A DNA stretch of 64,000 nt from Scatophagus argus (Eukaryota; Chordata; Actinopteri; Scatophagidae): the NCBI RefSeq assembly GCF_020382885.2, contig NC_058504.1:1588501-1652500 (forward strand), read 5' to 3'. Positions 13,500 to 32,150 of the stretch are shown here, in pieces; the stretch's first letter is position 1, and each line of letters starts with the position of its first letter. The position numbers and the translations under genes are program-made. The notes under the pieces were generated by a model. It ran no database searches. It saw only the letters and a program-made list of their open reading frames with translations, and was not told where the DNA came from.

Positions 13500-13558
13500 A
13501 AGATTAGCATGGCCCTGCGCAAGGATGACACGCAAATTCGTGAAGCGTTCCTCATTTT
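13500..13558 (+). pseudogene. U6 snRNA pseudogene, 5'-truncated
   Basis: About 59 bp match the 3' half of vertebrate U6 spliceosomal RNA: AGATTAGCATGG, then CTGCGCAAGGATGACACGC and AAATTCGTGAAGCGTTCC, as remembered from the conserved U6 sequence. The 5' half is missing, there is no upstream pol III U6 promoter (no PSE/TATA pair), and one C of the CCCC run appears lost. It is followed after a few bases by a long poly(A), which fits a retroposed copy made by a LINE machinery rather than a working gene. Confidence 0.9.
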
Positions 13559-13563
13559 TCTTC

Positions 13564-13568
<5 letters not shown>

Positions 13569-13627
<59 letters not shown>
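13569..13627 (+). repeat. Poly(A) tract of about 59 A
   Basis: An almost pure A run joins the U6 fragment to the head of the SINE. It could be the retroposition tail of the U6 copy, later used as the SINE insertion target. The exact length may be affected by assembly. Confidence 0.9.
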
Positions 13628-13630
<3 letters not shown>

Positions 13631-13978
13631 GGGCAGCCGTGGCCTAGAGGTTGGAGAAGCGGCTTGTGATCGGAGGGTCACCGGTTCGATTCCCCCACTG
13701 GACGGGCAGGAAAAATTTGGGTGTGGTGGAGTGATTAATGCGAAAAATACTCCCCCCCCTCCATTAGCCGGCTGATGTGCCCTTGAGCAAGGCACTTAAC
13801 CCCCCCAATATGCTCCCCGGGCGCCTGATGCTGCCCACTGCTCCTGTGTGTGTTTCACTGCATGTACTTTGCTGGGTGTTGCATGTGTGTGTTCAACTAA
13901 GGATGGGTCAAATGCAGAAGACGAATTCAGTGTGTGTATGTAAAAATATATATACTGCCAATAAAGTTGATTCTTCTT

Positions 13979-14008
<30 letters not shown>
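13628..14008 (+). mobile_element. tRNA-derived SINE, full length
   Basis: The head is tRNA-like with an A box (TGGCCTAGAGGTTGG, 13640-13654) and a perfect B box (GGTTCGATTCC, 13683-13693), the internal promoter of RNA polymerase III. The body continues through GGGTGTGGTGGAGTGATTAA and CTTGAGCAAGGCACTTAACC. It ends in AATAAAGTTGATTC followed by a (TTC)n tail at 13971-14008. This plan (tRNA head, unique body, simple-repeat tail) is standard for fish SINEs. I do not assign a family name. A second copy lies at 14852-15189 on the other strand. Confidence 0.88.
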
Positions 14009-14009
<1 letters not shown>

Positions 14010-14851
14010 ACATACAGGAATAAATAAAGTCAATGAGAACTATAGACAACATTTCTCAAAGAGGTCATCCGATTCATCTCCTTCCTCCGATATTTGCTCC
14101 ACCCTCCACCTCCTCACTTTGCTGCTCCTCCTGCTGATCACAGCTGCTGGCATCTGAAGAAAGGAAAAGATGGCACCTTTACATCTGAATCCGTCTACAA
14201 GGTAAGAACGACACTCAAGTAAAGAATTAGTAGTAGGCTGGACAGCTAATTCACTGAGTCAAACAAAAGCAGTTCTTATATTAAAAATAACACCTTTTAA
14301 AGGTACTGGTGTGTGCATATGTTTCTTCTCTAACTGATTCAGTTTTTCCTTCCATTTGTCACCCATCTGCACTGTGTTTGAGAGGCTGTGTGCCCTGCAG
14401 TGGATCTGTGGAGGTCAAACAGTCTGTTACTGTGGTGTGAAATGTGACTGAGTCCACTGAGGGAGGAGTCTGTGTCGATCTGGAGCCACAGGTGTTCACA
14501 GTCCTCCTCAGGTTCGCATGGCCCCTGCAGTACGTCACCAGTGTCATGGCGGGAGGTCAGTCATCTGGCCTGAAGCAGCTCCAGCACCCTCCTCACAGCG
14601 TGTCAACCTGCTTCGCTTCCGGCGTCTGAAGCATACGTCCAAGAAGGCTTCAAACGACCTCTGCGTAAAGTAAGGGTTGTGCTGTAAAAATGAATGTCTT
14701 TTAAGAGCTGTTAAAATGGATACAAATAAAGCTAAACTCACTCAATAAGACTCAACTGCAGCAGAGCGTGGATACACGCTGTGTGATGGAGACTTACCTT
14801 ACGCCACACGCCTCCAGCTCATGTGATGCTCCTGCCTGCCAGCTGTGCAGT
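14009..14851. other. Spacer between inverted SINE copies
   Basis: I see no supportable exon. A leucine-rich stretch around 14100-14150 followed by GT at 14203 looks briefly exon-like, but it has no matching downstream partner. Confidence 0.35.
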
Positions 14852-15189
14852 GAAGAAGAAGAATCAGCTTTATTGACAGTATATATATTTTTACATACAC
14901 ACACTGAATTCTTCTGTATTTGACCCATCCTTAGCTGAACACACACATGCAACACCCGGCAAACTACATGCAGTGAAACACACACAGGAGCAGTGGGCAG
15001 CATCAAGCGCCCGGGGAGCATATTGGGGGGTTAAGTGCCTTGCTCAAGGGCACATCAGCCAGCTAGTGGAGGGGGAGAGCAATTTTTTCACATTAATCAC
15101 TCCACCACACCCAAATTTTTCCTGCCCGTCCGGTGGGGGAATCGAACCAGTGACCCTCTGATCACAAGCCGCTTCTCCAACCTCTAGGC
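14852..15189 (-). mobile_element. tRNA-derived SINE, inverted second copy
   Basis: This is the reverse-complement counterpart of the SINE at 13628-14008. The (GAA)n tail is short (14852-14862), the body follows in reverse, and the B box complement GGAATCGAACC is at 15138-15148. The A box side breaks off near 15187, so the copy lacks the first bases of the tRNA head. It differs from copy 1 at scattered positions, so the two are independent insertions of one family. Confidence 0.86.
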
Positions 15190-16332
15190 CTCGGACACAC
15201 CTAACTGAGAGTAAATGTACACTGCTGCACGCACTGACAACCTTATATTAACTTTAGTGTTGTCACACAAACTCTCATCCCGAGAAGTCACCTGTTGACA
15301 GACGGACTCCCGCCCTCCTGCACGTCCTCAGCCTGAGCACCGCTAGCCAGCGACTAGCTTGCTAGCTATCATCCGTAACGTGTCAGTGAGCAAAGTAACA
15401 GACTTACAATGACGGACCAAGCGCCACTGACGGACGTCTCATCCACTGTATCCGTCTCCACGGTACCAGTCCCTCTGGCCCGGGTTCGCACGCACGGAGC
15501 TCCGCACGCCATAAACACTGCGGTGCCGTTCAGTTCGGTTGTCCCGCCTTGATGACGTGTTCCTTCGTCCCACACTGATTACGTATGAAAACGGGAGCGC
15601 GATAGACAGAAGCGGATAGCAGACTGTGTTTGGTTAATTTGGGGTAGTTGGTGCTGTAGTGTAGCGTTTAACACACCTGTTGTGCAGGTCACGTGATCTG
15701 AACTGCTCCCAGCCTATGAAAACCCTGCATTTCAGCTTTGCTTGTCTCCTGTGCGCACAACAATCCATGCAGCGATGGCCTCGCACTTCTCACTAAGTAA
15801 CATTATTTTTACATTTCATTTCACTGATTTTTCAAACAGTTTTTGAGATAAATTATTTTTTAGAACTTTTTATTTATTGATAACACTGGAAAACAAACTG
15901 AACAGGCTTTTATCATGAACAAGTTGAGATCCTGATCATAAACATCCTGTAAATGTCGAGGGGACGTCCCGTTTGCTAGGACATTCCTATAATTCCGAAA
16001 CCTCATCTGAACCAAGTAATCTCATTTGAGAGATTCAAATCCCTCCTGTAGCTAAATATCATCCATATATTCAGACTGACATACCTGTGTATTACTTGCG
16101 TATGGTCTTTGTATGTTTATACTGTACAATACAATGACAAACAATTTACTTTGTATTTTGTGCAGGCTAAGACCCTCTCACTTCCATTTCACCATGAGGT
16201 CAATCTTTGGCCTGAGGAGAAAGGACAAGCTGACAACAGAGCACGTACATCATGACGGTGTCACTGACTGGACATATTCTTACTATATTCTGTACGCAAC
16301 TGATTTTCTTGGCTCGTGCTTGGATCACAGTC
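15190..16332. other. Gene-free stretch downstream of IGBP1
   Basis: No coding exon recognised. The interval includes a G+C-richer block near 15290-15600 without a convincing open frame, then AT-rich DNA up to the probable end of the IGBP1 transcript. Confidence 0.4.
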
Positions 16333-16338
16333 TTTATT
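16333..16338 (-). terminator. IGBP1: Candidate IGBP1 polyadenylation signal
   Basis: The minus strand reads AATAAA here, about 335 nt after the IGBP1 stop codon. It is the first canonical hexamer I noticed on that strand beyond the stop. Confidence 0.5.
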
Positions 16339-16672
16339 TTTGAGTGACCGCATTAGAGGAATACACACTACAGAGCAGGGAAACTGGCATCATGGCTGGG
16401 CGCTTTGCAGTCCACACAAATTTTAGATTTTCATTGAGACTCACTCATAAACATGGCTGTGGTCCCGACGTCCAGCCTCGTAAATGACATAACGTGAGTG
16501 AGTGAGCTGTAGTGTCCACCTGCACGAAACTCGACAGGTGTGCTAGTGATGCGGTTTCTTCATACCAATGGTTTTAAAGATCACAATTATGATAAATATC
16601 CACTTCCAAGACTTATTAGAATTTAAGTTAAGAAAGCCAGGTCTGTTTGGACACAAACTGTCTTGGGATCAG

Positions 16673-19600
16673 TTACCCCATGTTTTGGCGGTTTCCATAA
16701 CCTCTGCGATGACTGTCTTTCCAGTCATCCCAGTTTCTGGCTTTCAGGAGAGACTCCTCATCATCGTTTTCAGCTTTTTTCTCTTTTTCTTCTTCTTCCC
16801 TCTCCTTTGCATCAGTGTCCTCCTCCACAGCAATCCTTCTGGGGATCCCCTGGTCAGGCAGGCCTCCGCGTTTCCTGTGTTGTTCATACCAGTCATCTAC
16901 TGTCATGGTGGGAAGGCTGGGATAACCATGCCCGAACACCCGAGCCTGCAGACAAAGCAAACACATTCATCACACACTGTTGCAAAGCATGTCGAGGACA
17001 CTCGCAGCACTAATAGTACAGGCTGACCTTGATTGGTAGCACGTGCTTTAACGAGCCCAACATCTGTTTACAGCCTCACCTGCTTCACCTTCACCGGGTT
17101 TCGGCTTTGCTGTCTGAGGGGCTATTATCTTTAAAAAGCTGGTACTGTGGGAAAACTAACTGCCTGTGAAAACTAAGAAAATCAGATCTACAATATTGAA
17201 GCAGGAGGCTATTTTATTTCATGAGGGTCATATTTAGGCCAGAGTTTGCATGTTCTCCCTGTGCCTGTGAGGGTTTTCTCCGGGTTCTCCGGCTTCCTCC
17301 CACAATCCCAAAAACATGCACATCAGGTTAACTGGCTGCTCTACATTGTCCCAAGGTGGGAGCGTATGCATGTGTGTGATTGTCTGTCTTTGTGTGTCGG
17401 CACTGATAGGCTCCAGCTCTCCCTCGACCCTGACGGATAAGTTGGATGGAGGGTACATATTTACACTCAAAGAAAATACTGACATTCTCAGTCTCTCCGA
17501 CACACACCCACATTCCTAAACAGAAACTCATCTTCTCCGACGAGGCCATGTGCCAAAGTAGTTGTATCCTTTGACTGACAGACAAGATAATCATTGTCTT
17601 CCAAATGACTTCAGACCAAGTTTGGCATTTCTATACAGCTAATTCTTGTTAAATTTTGACCTACACATACACAGATACTGATATTAACAATGAGCTGATA
17701 ATGGTCTGGCTCTAATCTATACACCCCTGCAATCACCAACGGCTCTTGTTGAATGAATCACTGCATGTGGCTGCTTCAGTGCCCACAGGCCCTACGCTGA
17801 CTCAAACAAGCAGTTTTACCTGTACAGCATCCTTGGTGAGAATGAAGGGTTTCATAGGAGGCCTGGCTGGCTGAGCAGGCGGCTTGGCGGGACCCTGCTT
17901 CAGGCCACCCATCTTCTTGAGGATCTCCTCCTCCTGGTTGATGCTCTCTATTTCCTCCAGACACACAGTGATCCATCTCTTGACGTTCAGAAGGTAAAAA
18001 TCTCTGCTGACCTCATCGTCAGCTTGTCCGCTATCCACAGCTCTGCGAACATCCGACAGTCTGGTTTCCAGCTGCTTCCTCTGTCGGTACCGCTCAATCT
18101 TAGCTTGTCTCTGTGCCGCCATGAAGACCAGGTCTGATGAGTGGGGGACAGACTGGAACAACAAGCACGTAGCACACTTTAGATTATCTGCTGATTCAGC
18201 ACTTGTCTGTGTGGTGTAGACAGTTAAGCTAAGCTGTTTATATTAAAAGGACCACCTGGTTCATGTCTATCACAACAGAAGTGTCTTAATTTGAAGGCAG
18301 TGGTCGGCCATAGCAGTTCAGCAAAGTCAGCTCTTATCATCAAAATATAAAACCAGAACTATCACCCAGCGACAGCATGCATCCACACAACAGTCGAGCT
18401 GCAGTTTAAGTGCATGCTTGTCCAGACTGACATGCAGTGAATGATAAGGAGCTTTGTCACCTGAAGCTGAATATTAGCAAAACCAATGAGCTGTTGGTGA
18501 ACTACACTACTTCAAATGAATGTTGCTAGAAAGAAGCTACTAATACAAAACCCAGATGCTTCACACACATCTTCACGCCCAAGATTAGTGTCACCAGTTC
18601 AGTCTCTTACCAAATTTGAAATATGGTCACAATCTCCCCCTCGGTTCCTGAGTTATGGTGTTGAATAATGGACAGAAAACACTGTGATTTCATAGCGAAG
18701 TTGACCTCTGACCTTTTGGATATAAAATGTCATCACTTTATCATCTTATCCTATTAACATTTGTGTGACATTTTGTCATAATTAGCGTATGAAATTTTGA
18801 GTTGTGGCAAAAATATGTTCTGTGACAATAGTGACCTTTAACCATGAAAATGTAATTAATTCATCCTCGAGTCCAAATGGACGTTTGTGCCTAATTCAAG
18901 GAAATCTGTGCAAAGTGTTTCTAAGACTGTTTTCACAAGAATGGGACGGACGGAGGGACAATCCAACAACATAATGCCTCTGGACACGGTTTCTGCCGGT
19001 GTGGACGCATTCAAAGATGATCTCAAGACAGATTTAAACATTTTCAGGGCTCTCGCTTTAGTGCATCGCTGATGAAGCTCCCTTGTCCTCTCAGTCACAG
19101 TCAACTCCATGTCAGTCACACAGCTGCTATCCGCTACTCATACGTCCCAGTCTACACTCAGCTGCCACCTCAACAGCCCCAACGCTGCCTCTGTGGAGGC
19201 TGGTTTTATTTACACCCATTCAAAGAGAGCTGCTGAGAAATCGGTTTTGCATTGTTCAGTATTCAATCCACACCATCAGATTTACGCTGCATGTTGTTTT
19301 GATATTGAATGTCCTAAAAACATTTTATAACCTGACTGTAAACACGCATTGCTTGCTTGTAACAAAGTCAAGTCTCATAAAAACAAAAGTCGATTTCTCT
19401 TGGAGTGCAGTCAGCTTCATCATGTCATCAGGGCCTGGCGCTGACCAGCTTTTCCTGCCTGTGATGGCTACTGGATCCTGTTCTGTTAGACTGCTGTGAT
19501 CTGCTCTTAGATCCACTGAGCACTGATGTTACATGATGTCTCCTTCTCCCACATGTTTGTCCAGTGGTGTCCAGTGGATCTGTTCCCATCGCTCTCTAGT

Positions 19601-20557
19601 TGTGATATCACTGCTGGAACACTGAGCCAGAAGTTGGGTGTCAGCATCGATGGTGGTCTTCAAAGTACCCATGCATCCCACAAACTGGCTCCAGCAGCTC
19701 ATCGCAACATCCTGCCTTTGAAAAGTTTTGAGTTTTGATTGCAAAACGCATGAAAATCCAAATTAATGTCTTAGTTTGTTTTTTGTTGTTGTTTTTTTTG
19801 GTAAATACCCTCATCTCAAATCACCAGGAGGAGTAGAGTAATGAGGGGGGTCACAGTGCACATCAGAAATCGACCTTTGTTTTCACGAGACTTTCATTTC
19901 TCACAAGCACGCGACACATTTACATATTTACAGCCAGGTTATAAGAAAATATGTCCGAGATTATCAGTTTCACAACAGCATTCAGCTTCATGCAAACGCT
20001 CAAAGCTCCATCCTTTCCCAAACGTCTGAAGCCTTCGGCCGTCATCTACCGTTCGCGTCACTGTTTATTAGACCACTTACCGTCAGTGCGGAGAATCCAT
20101 CTTCTGATGCCTCCTCGGGACTTGTGTTTTCACTGGTCAACTTCGGTAGTTCAAACGGCAGTACGTTGTACTCTTTACATCTCCTCAAGAAATCCATGAA
20201 GTAAGCCCGGGCCGCCTGCACGGTCTCCAGCCGTTTGTCCTGTCTGGTCTGCTTCATGGTGAGAGCTCCGAGCAGGGCGGGCAGCAGCAGGTACTTCAGG
20301 TCCGCCGTTGCTATCTCATCGAGCTCCTCGTTGCGGCTGAACAGGTCGAGCTGAGCCACCATCCTGGACGCTTCTTCCAACATGTTCAGGCCGCGTTTCA
20401 CTTTGATCTGGACACTTTCAGAGCCGAGCGGTTCGTTTGTGCTGTCAGCCTCCTCGAATATCTTCCATCCACGATCTAACAAGTCGGATAATTTTAGAGG
20501 TCCTGCGCCAGAATGCGAAGGCTGCCTAACATCGTCTTCTGTTTCCCGATCCGCCAT
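16673..20557 (-). CDS. IGBP1: Immunoglobulin-binding protein 1 (alpha4, TAP42 family)
   Basis: Alpha4 binds and stabilises catalytic subunits of PP2A, PP4 and PP6 and acts downstream of TOR signalling in the cytoplasm. Coding exons are 20081-20557, 17820-18152 and 16673-16945 (477+333+273 nt, all phase 0), giving 360 aa; the human protein has about 339. The N-terminal TAP42 helical domain carries SQLDLFSRNE-like MVAQLDLFSRNEELDEIATA and DLKYLLLPALLGALTMKQ. Exon 2 gives the basic helix QRQAKIERYRQRKQLE, YYLL-like DFYLLNVKRWI and the PPMKPFILTKDAVQ motif. Exon 3 has YPSLPTMTVDDWYEQHRK, a Glu/Lys-rich run and the conserved end NWDDWKDSHRRGYGNRQNMG. Splice borders are GTAAGT, GTAAAA and AG. The start was chosen because it begins the conserved frame and is embedded in a YY1-like AAGATGGCGGA. 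It lies in tandem downstream of MAGT1. No truncation is seen. Confidence 0.96.
17236..17452 (+). mobile_element. L2/Maui-type retroposon tail in IGBP1 intron 2
   Basis: The stretch begins GAGTTTGCATGTTCTCCCTG-like (AGAGTTTGCATGTTCTCCCT) and runs through TTTTCTCCGGGTTCTCCGGC, CTTCCTCCCACAATCCCAAA and GATAGGCTCCAGCTC to CCTGACGGATAAGTTGGATG. These are hallmarks of the widely dispersed 3' end shared by fish L2-clade LINEs and the SINEs that borrow it. It is diverged and has no coding part. It lies in the intron between coding exons 2 and 3 of IGBP1, sense to the plus strand. Confidence 0.8.
18590..18990. repeat. Dispersed non-coding teleost repeat in IGBP1 intron 1
   Basis: Phrases such as TTGACCTCTGACCTTTTGGA, TTCATCCTCGAGTCCAAATG, GACGTTTGTGCC and AATGGGACGGACGGAGGGAC match, from memory, a high-copy repeat of percomorph genomes with no coding capacity. 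The boundaries are approximate and I give no family name. Confidence 0.6.
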
Positions 20558-20565
20558 CTTGTCAT
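20545..20565 (-). promoter_or_regulatory. IGBP1: YY1-like motif over the IGBP1 start codon
   Basis: The minus strand reads ACAAGATGGCGGAT, matching the YY1 consensus AAGATGGCGGC at all but its last base, with its ATG being the initiator codon. Such motifs just downstream of transcription starts are common in housekeeping genes with short 5' UTRs. Inference from motif only. Confidence 0.5.
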
Positions 20566-23500
20566 ACTTTCTAGCATCCGTCTTCTTCTTCTTCTTCTGT
20601 TCTCCTTATTCAGGCGTGATTTAGTGGACTGCTGCCTCCCACTGTTGTAGTTAAGTCACTGCTACTTTGGCCCTCTGACACGTTTATCCCTTTTATTAGA
20701 TTTATCCGTGTGACAGCCGGGTTTAACGGGTGGCTGGATGTTGTATAGATTCCTCACGCTGCTGTCTGCCTCTTGCTGCCGTTGATGAGTCGGTTTTTCA
20801 CGGATTATGCAGCTGCACTCCATCCTGACAAATGACTCGTACACATTTACACCATGTGTGCCAAAACGCGCCCTAACCACCTGCCACCACCCATAAAAAT
20901 CACACTACATCCTTTCCTCTCTAGTTTGAAATCCATCTTCAGGATCTCCCCAACTGCATGAGGCTCAGCTCTGCACCGCCTCTCCCCTCAAACGCCACCG
21001 AGGCAGATACTGAATCAGTGCACAGGACAACTTTACCCAAAGCTGCTTTTTCTGCCCACAATTAAATGACTAACCGTGCAGACATCCTATTACTTTTACA
21101 GATCTTACAAGCAAAACCCCACTCTTCTGTTCTCTGATTCCTTGTGCCATCCTTGCCCCGCCCCCCAGTTCATAAGGTGTTCCTGTCCACACGTTACAGT
21201 CACTGAGGGACAGGTGACCAGCAAACAGGGACCACCTGGGTCCTCCTCCCTCCCCCCTCTGCACTGACAAGCACACACAAACATATTTATTCAGCTTGAA
21301 AATGAGATATAATCTGATCACAAATGAGGGCCTCCTTCTCGCCCTCTGTGTGCTGTCAACCAAAAGGACAATAACAGATAACAGAGTATTAATAACACAG
21401 TAAGAGGTAGGAAAATGGGGACAAATCCATATCAGTTTGTAACATTATTCTAAGTCAGTATTGGATTGTTGCAGTCAGGTAACACCCATCCATTTATCTG
21501 TGCAGGGCTGTGAAGCTCATCCCAGGGTTACTTGTGGTTCCTAGAGTCTCCAAAAGTAGAAGAGGAACTAGAGCATTCAGTTATCAAGTTCCATCTTCAG
21601 ACGAGTCAGATGCCATCTGAGTGAGTAGGCTTGAAACGATTCTTTTTAATAAAGCTTGTAGTCAGGGCTGGCTCAGACTGGCCTCATTATGCTGCTACAG
21701 GCTGTAGATGACCAGGGGGCTTTCCATCACACTGTGGGCTTCTCTCTCCTTCACTGCTCATTCATTTCCCATTAATGCATGTCACTAACTCGGCTTCTTC
21801 CACGGGTTCCCATGGATCGTGGTTGGACTTCCTGCTGCGGTCCGGCTTGATGCATACCTTTATTATTATTAGTCATGGTTCTATTACTTCTGTTATTATG
21901 GTTGATGCTGGAAATGATTCCATAAACAGAAAGAAACTGGAGGACAAACTCAAGGTGGTTAAGGCATTTTAATAAAGACAAAAATCAAACTGAAGTATTC
22001 TGATGACTGAGATGGTAAACTTCTTATAATGTAATCAAACTCAAAAATCTCAGCTTGGTCAGCGGTTAAAGCCATTCTTACATTTTAATAAGGGACAATA
22101 ATCATTCTTTAACAGGAAGTGTGATTATTCAGCTTTAACAGCTCACTGCAGCCCCATTACAGGTGAGGACTAAGACACTCTACACAAAACCCATGTGAAA
22201 AATAATTCACCTTCAATTAATTTTAATAGAGGTGATTTGATTTTTAAAAAGAAAAAACATCTTTGTTCATTTTTCATTCAACATCTGACATTTCTCATTT
22301 GGGAATTTGAAAACAAATGGGCGAATAAACTTTATAAATCTTTTTTCCTCCATCTACTAATGCTTCATACTCTTAAATTCCACGGTTCTGTTATAAACCC
22401 TGAGAATAAAGATGCACTCTGAGTCGGTGTTTAAAAAGAGATAAAAAAAACAAACAATCAATTCCATCTCTTGTATATTTACTACATAGAGGCCATTCAC
22501 CTGAGTACTATAGTGTGTACTGTTACAACATACGTTGTTTGGATTTGTCAGTACTTTGTCAGTACTCCAAACTCACTCCAGTTCGAGCAACCTTCAGATT
22601 TCTGAAAATCACGACACGCATTACTCTGTTTAGTTCACAGGCACACACACACACGTCATCACACACCTCAGTGGCTCAACACAGCTTTTAAAGCGATGAA
22701 AATCTGCCTCTGAAAGCTTCTCTTTAAACAACATCCTTAGCGTTCACCCACAGAGAAACAAAAGTCCACTTGGTAATGGTGCGTTTATGGGCTGCTTGTG
22801 ATCTTTGGCAGGGGGTATTTTTTTACTTTGCTCTACATACCTCACATACCTTTCCTACAGCCAATGGCAGCTGCGGCTGTGTACAAACAACAGGAGTGAA
22901 ATACCAAAGGTTAAAACCTGAACACTTTGCTGTAAACAAATTACCAACTCAGCAAACACTCAATAGGGATGTTTGCCTGGTTGGTAATCATCCAGTATAT
23001 ACGTACCCACTACAAAAAGGGATGTCACGAGGGCCCTCGACTGGGTCCTGCTTTGACCCCCCTCCTGTGCATTTAGGCTCTGTGTTGTAGAAGTTGCTTT
23101 AAATCCAACTGAAATAATATCTAACTTAGATTTAAACTTAAATGTACTGTTTTTTTATTAATCACACTTAATTTTATTAATATATCCATATCTATCTATA
23201 AGCCATCTCTTTCTCTATAAATATATATGAATATATATTTGCTTAGAGAATACTGAAGTTAATGAGAGCTCCTCAGCTCACATTTGAGGTGACTCCATTA
23301 ACAGTTAATTCAATCATGCCCACACTGGTTGCTTTATGTAAGATTTAGAGCATTGGGGCAAATTTAACTCCCCCAGCTTCAGTGTGTCATTACTGATGCA
23401 GTCATTTTTCTTACTGCCTCTTGGGAGTTCACATTTGTCAGTACTCATCCTGATGGTTAATGTCTGGTATAACCTAAAGTAATCAAGCCAGAGCACAGCC

Positions 23501-24208
23501 AGGGGGAATCATCACAGGGAAGTCTGCAGTTCAACCGTCCACAATCAACAACTGCTTCTAAACTCCATCCACCAAATTGTCTCTTCTACTTACAGAACTT
23601 AAAAGTGGTTTATTTAATTTTAAAAACCTTAATATATGAGTGGGTGCTTATGCCACATGTATAAAGTGTTACCAAAATGACTTCCAGACACTCTGGATGC
23701 CTGAAATGCCTGCTCCTCCATAAATATATGATCCTGATTTAAGTTCAGCCACAGCCACACCCACACACACACAAACAAACAACCAACAACGTCAGAGAAG
23801 AGAGTCCATGGCCTGTTTATGGTCCCAACAACTTTAAAATAAAGACACAGACTGAGATTTGTGTCCAGTAGGGGCTGGACTGAACTATTACCAATTATAA
23901 ATTTAAAAAAATATGTTTTATTTCTTCAAAATTCTAATCTAGAAAACAGCTCTTGGCACAACATAGACTGCACACTGATGATGTATTAACTGCTTGCTGA
24001 GTCACTGTAAAGGCACGGTGTGTATGTACATGTGTTAACACAGACTTTGGCTCAACAGAACAGAAGACAAATTATGGCTTAGCAAACAGAAATGAGGCAT
24101 CTTTGCCATGGACAGCACCCTGCTTGTTGACAGCAATTAACAGCACTTTGAGGAACTTCCTGTCCTGCAGTTCATACTTGCTATGACGCTGAAGAACATC
24201 GGCGAGCT
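20558..24208. other. Intergenic region between IGBP1 and MAGT1
   Basis: The lower end should hold the IGBP1 promoter and 5' UTR, including a CTTCTTCTT-rich stretch at 20582-20600. The upper end should hold the MAGT1 3' UTR; a candidate minus-strand AATAAA lies at 23917-23922. In between I recognise no gene. Open frames at 20662-20880 (minus) and 22770-23090 (plus) show no motif that I can support. Confidence 0.45.
23917..23922 (-). terminator. MAGT1: Candidate MAGT1 polyadenylation signal
   Basis: The minus strand reads AATAAA about 290 nt beyond the stop codon. Other AT-rich hexamers occur further on, so the true site is uncertain. Confidence 0.35.
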
Positions 24209-30993
<6,785 letters not shown>

Positions 30994-32150
30994 TCTGCAA
31001 CACTGGTCACACTCTTGTCGACCACACAGCAATCTTTTGTCAGCGTCCTATTGGTCGCCTCTCATCCAATCACAGCGAGGCATCTTCTTCCTCGCTTTCT
31101 TCGTCTTCTTCTTCTTCTTCTATCCGGCTGCAGCCGCGGAACGAAGATGAAAGAATCATAAGGAATTTCAACATTAAAATGTCTTTCTTAGGCTGTTGGG
31201 TCACAGAAAAAATTACGTTCTGATGTTCATAAATATTATGGCAGATGATTATAAGTTGCGCTTATATTTATTCAAATAACAAGACCACACAAGGCTTTGT
31301 ACTATAAACCAAAATTTTAAAGCAAAATTTATATAAAGCAATTTACTTATATTTTGGTCTGTTCCCTCTGATTGCAAACAATTACAGAGGATTCTAGGGT
31401 TTACCAGGTGTTATAGGACCCCTCCCAGTCTCCAAGATCAAGCCTGCCAGGTGTCCCTTGTCCATCCTTTGAGCAGCCCCTTACCCCCACCAGGTCGCCC
31501 CATCTTCACAGGTAAGTTTCTGTTGGTCACAGGGATGTGGTTCTTTGTGAGGGGCACGGACCTGAGAAGAGATTTTGGGTTTGACTCCAGGACATTCTGG
31601 ACCTGAAGTAAACAACTGACTACAGCAGATCAAAAATTAATTGATTTCGGAAAGTTAATTAATTTCTTGTTCTCCATGTGCTTCAGGTCAGGTTCTCCAG
31701 TTTGTGTTTTCTGCATTGTGGCTCCTTAAACAGCATCGATTAATGTAAACACATGAGGAGTACACAGCAGTTAAACTGTTAAAGTATCTGACAACAATTT
31801 GGCAAATAAGTGGCACATGGTAGACAGGTAAATTCATTAATTTATTCATAATTAGCCATAATTAATGCCTGGCAGAAGAACACAAAACATGGCACGTTTA
31901 AACCTGGTTTGCGATCCACCAAAAACCACAAAAAAATAAATTAAACTTAGATAAGAGGAACACTCCAATACAGTAGGAGGCGGTAGGTCTAAGCGTTTTT
32001 ACGTTGGCTTTCGATTGCTAACACAGAAGAAGAAGACGAAGAAGACGAAGAAGAAGAAGAAGAAGCAGCAGCAGAAGAAGAAGAGGAGAAGAGGAGGAGG
32101 AGGAGGAAATAATAAGCAGCAGCAACAGCAGCGAAGCAAAACATTGTGTG
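30994..32150. promoter_or_regulatory. Divergent promoter region, MAGT1 and FBXO38
   Basis: The two genes are transcribed away from this gap. On the MAGT1 side a pair of CCAAT boxes in opposite orientation (ATTGG 31050-31054, CCAAT 31066-31070) lies 57-77 bp upstream of its start codon, fitting NF-Y at a short-5'UTR promoter. On the other side a GAA/GAC/GGA purine tract (32028-32108) precedes the probable FBXO38 first exon. No TATA box is evident. A shared two-way promoter is inferred from spacing and motifs. Confidence 0.55.
32028..32108 (+). repeat. Polypurine (GAA/GAC/GGA) tract
   Basis: About 80 bp almost purely purine on the plus strand, with GAA, GAC, GCA and GGA triplets. It sits immediately upstream of, or inside, the first FBXO38 exon. 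Confidence 0.9.

Noticed and set aside
13500-13558. Functional U6 gene
   Set aside because: The 5' half and the upstream U6 promoter are missing, and it is followed by poly(A).
13628-13700. Functional tRNA gene
   Set aside because: The A and B boxes are present, but the sequence continues into a SINE body with a (TTC)n tail and has a second dispersed copy.
20662-20880. 72-codon minus-strand frame upstream of IGBP1
   Set aside because: I could not match it to any family or join it to IGBP1; IGBP1 has a complete start at 20557.
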